From NCBI GenBank assembly GCA_964517065.1, contig CAZFBK010000002.1, forward strand, positions 1 through 64,000: a stretch of DNA of 64,000 bases. The letters are read 5' to 3'. The stretch is from CAYYYA01 sp964517065 (lineage in GTDB: Bacteria; Patescibacteriota; Patescibacteriia; UBA1558; 2-01-FULL-52-15). Both the position numbers and the translations under genes were made by a program. This document shows, in pieces, positions 62,910-64,000 of the stretch (the first letter of the stretch is position 1; every line of letters begins with the position of its first letter). Below the pieces are notes generated by a model. That model did not search any database. It was not told where the DNA came from and saw nothing but the letters and a program-made list of their open reading frames with translations.

Positions 62910-64000
62910 TTACTGTGTGGAAGCTAAGCTAAATGTTGTACGTATCAAAATAAAAACGGCCGGATACTGGATCACTCCGCTGGTAGCCGCATCGTAGCTA
63001 ACTTTATAGATTCGCTGTTGGTCAGCAAGATACCAGGATAGACCATCCGCCGACTCAAGTGCAGGAAGTCCTGCTATCGTGACATGACGCGCAGCGGTAG
63101 CTGCAGGTGAGCCAAAGGCTGTGGAGTACCATTGCTCCAGTTCGACATTCTGATCATTTGCCTCTACGGCAATATCAACACTATCACCAGCCGGTGAGGT
63201 CAACACTACTTCCTGACTCCCGCTGTCGACACTACGCTGAATCCAGTCCTGAGGTAGCCAAGTGCTGTAGCCAAAAATAGTATTTGTATAGAGACGAACC
63301 AATCCAGAAACGTTCAAATAAGCGCGCTGCCCGGCTATAGGGCTAAAAAGATTAACAACCTCTTCTCCATCTTTGTATCCATCGCCATCAGTGTCCGCAC
63401 TCGTCGAATTCGTGCGAAAACTAAGTTCTTCTGCTGTTGTCAATCCATCATTATCAGTGTCTTTATTATCTCCTGAAACTGTTACTGGGATCGTTGGAGT
63501 TGGCGTGGGAGCTGGCACTATTGCTGAAGTTTGATCTGATAATAAGCCATCAGGACCAACTACGTGTAATCCAGCTGGGAGTGTTTTGTTATCAAAAATA
63601 ATCTCTCCCTCAGAGACAAATTGCAAACGATATGACTGACCATTCAAATCAATAGTGTACCCATAACCCTGAACGGTCGACGGGTCTTTGGGCTCTTGCA
63701 ATAAATATTTCTGAGGCAAACCGGCAATCACCGTTGGATACAACATGAAATCATCAAAATACGAAGCTAAAGCCTGTCTGATAGTCACGATATCTCGGAC
63801 ACGGGTAGTATCACGTGTTTGTGCTGTAACATCAGTTACTTGAATAGGTGTGGTCGTGGCTACCGGTGTTGGCTGCGTAGTATTAGTAGCAGCTGGCGCT
63901 ATCGGAGCAGTGTTTTGTTGCGAGCGAACATAAAATAATAAACCAACGATGACAGCTCCCAATACAATAGCCAATCCGCCAATCAAAAGAAAAAACTTCT
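62910..64000 (-). CDS. Membrane-anchored protein with calcium-binding repeats, 5' end outside the window
   Basis: The frame is open to the right edge (KFFLLIGGLAIVL...), so the TTG at 63986 is probably not the true start. A transmembrane anchor is followed by a Thr/Pro linker; a segment resembling pseudopilin C-domains (RVRDIVTIRQALASYFDDFMLYP ... GYGYTIDLNGQSYRLQF); thrombospondin-3-like Asp repeats (DNKDTDNDGLTTAEE; STSADTDGDGYKDGEE); and a final domain with LPQDW, LTSPAGDSVDI and ILIRTTFS. Probably exported; calcium binding is inferred from the Asp repeats. Confidence 0.75.
   Translation of the reverse strand, partial: KFFLLIGGLAIVLGAVIVGLLFYVRSQQNTAPIAPAATNTTQPTPVATTTPIQVTDVTAQTRDTTRVRDIVTIRQALASYFDDFMLYPTVIAGLPQKYLLQEPKDPSTVQGYGYTIDLNGQSYRLQFVSEGEIIFDNKTLPAGLHVVGPDGLLSDQTSAIVPAPTPTPTIPVTVSGDNKDTDNDGLTTAEELSFRTNSTSADTDGDGYKDGEEVVNLFSPIAGQRAYLNVSGLVRLYTNTIFGYSTWLPQDWIQRSVDSGSQEVVLTSPAGDSVDIAVEANDQNVELEQWYSTAFGSPAATAARHVTIAGLPALESADGLSWYLADQQRIYKVSYDAATSGVIQYPAVFILIRTTFSLASTQ

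Overview
The window looks like a chromosomal segment of a Candidate Phyla Radiation (Patescibacteria, probably Parcubacteria-like) bacterium. The evidence is indirect. The S10-spc ribosomal cluster is intact but has no rpmD (uL30) between rpsE and rplO. ComEC is split into two genes. There are many short exported proteins with a single N-terminal anchor, including DUF2207, CARDB/FN3, DUF7282-like and thrombospondin-3-like proteins. Release factor 2 (prfB) is present and TAA, TAG and TGA all end genes, so the standard code applies and this is not a UGA-recoding Gracilibacteria/SR1 lineage. I cannot name a species.

Layout. (1) 1-13.2 kb: mutY, pgeF, superoxide dismutase, two tandem DUF2207 proteins, an RRM protein, several exported proteins, a short pyruvate kinase, a pseudogene with two amber codons at expected Trp positions, a PD-(D/E)XK nuclease and a divergent pair of accessory genes. 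(2) 13.2-21.9 kb: P2-type ATPase, tRNA-Lys followed by a cloverleaf-like palindrome cluster, dnaB, ybaB, recR, rplU, DoxX-like, DUF192, a WecA/MraY-type transferase, ruvX. (3) 22-36.2 kb, leftward: tuf, rpsJ-rplC-rplD-rplW-rplB-rpsS-rplV-rpsC-rplP-rpmC-rpsQ-rplN-rplX-rplE-rpsN-rpsH-rplF-rplR-rpsE-rplO-secY-adk-map. (4) 36.6-37.3 kb: a Phd/YefM-like gene crossed by a 100-N gap that is very probably false, because both flanks carry the same 55 bases. (5) 37.4-44.0 kb, rightward: a GC-richer island of 14 small, mostly membrane-anchored proteins of unknown function, inserted between fusA and tuf. (6) 44.1-48.8 kb: fusA, a small hypothetical gene, rpsG, rpsL, a site-2 protease and rpmB. (7) 48.8-64 kb, mostly leftward: a holin-like membrane protein, a secreted FN3/CARDB protein, a putative ~200-nt RNA, ndk, a CheY-like protein, split ComEC, prfB, htrA, nrdR, ftsZ, ftsA, ybeY and an exported protein cut by the right edge.

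Two general patterns stand out. First, there are two translation-initiation styles. Housekeeping genes mostly start in AT-rich sequence without a Shine-Dalgarno (SD) motif, often close to TAATTATATG. The island genes, and three similar accessory genes near 1 kb and 12 kb, carry strong GGAGG-type SDs and hairpin terminators. Second, many intergenic gaps, including gaps inside ribosomal operons, hold imperfect tandem 'themes' (gtagtttggtag, gtgagtagt, ggagttaggag, gggtcagg, cgtaatacg) that recur in inverted orientation and form long hairpins. Several dispersed exact repeats and palindromes add to this. The island and the themed hairpins are the best candidates for undescribed biology.
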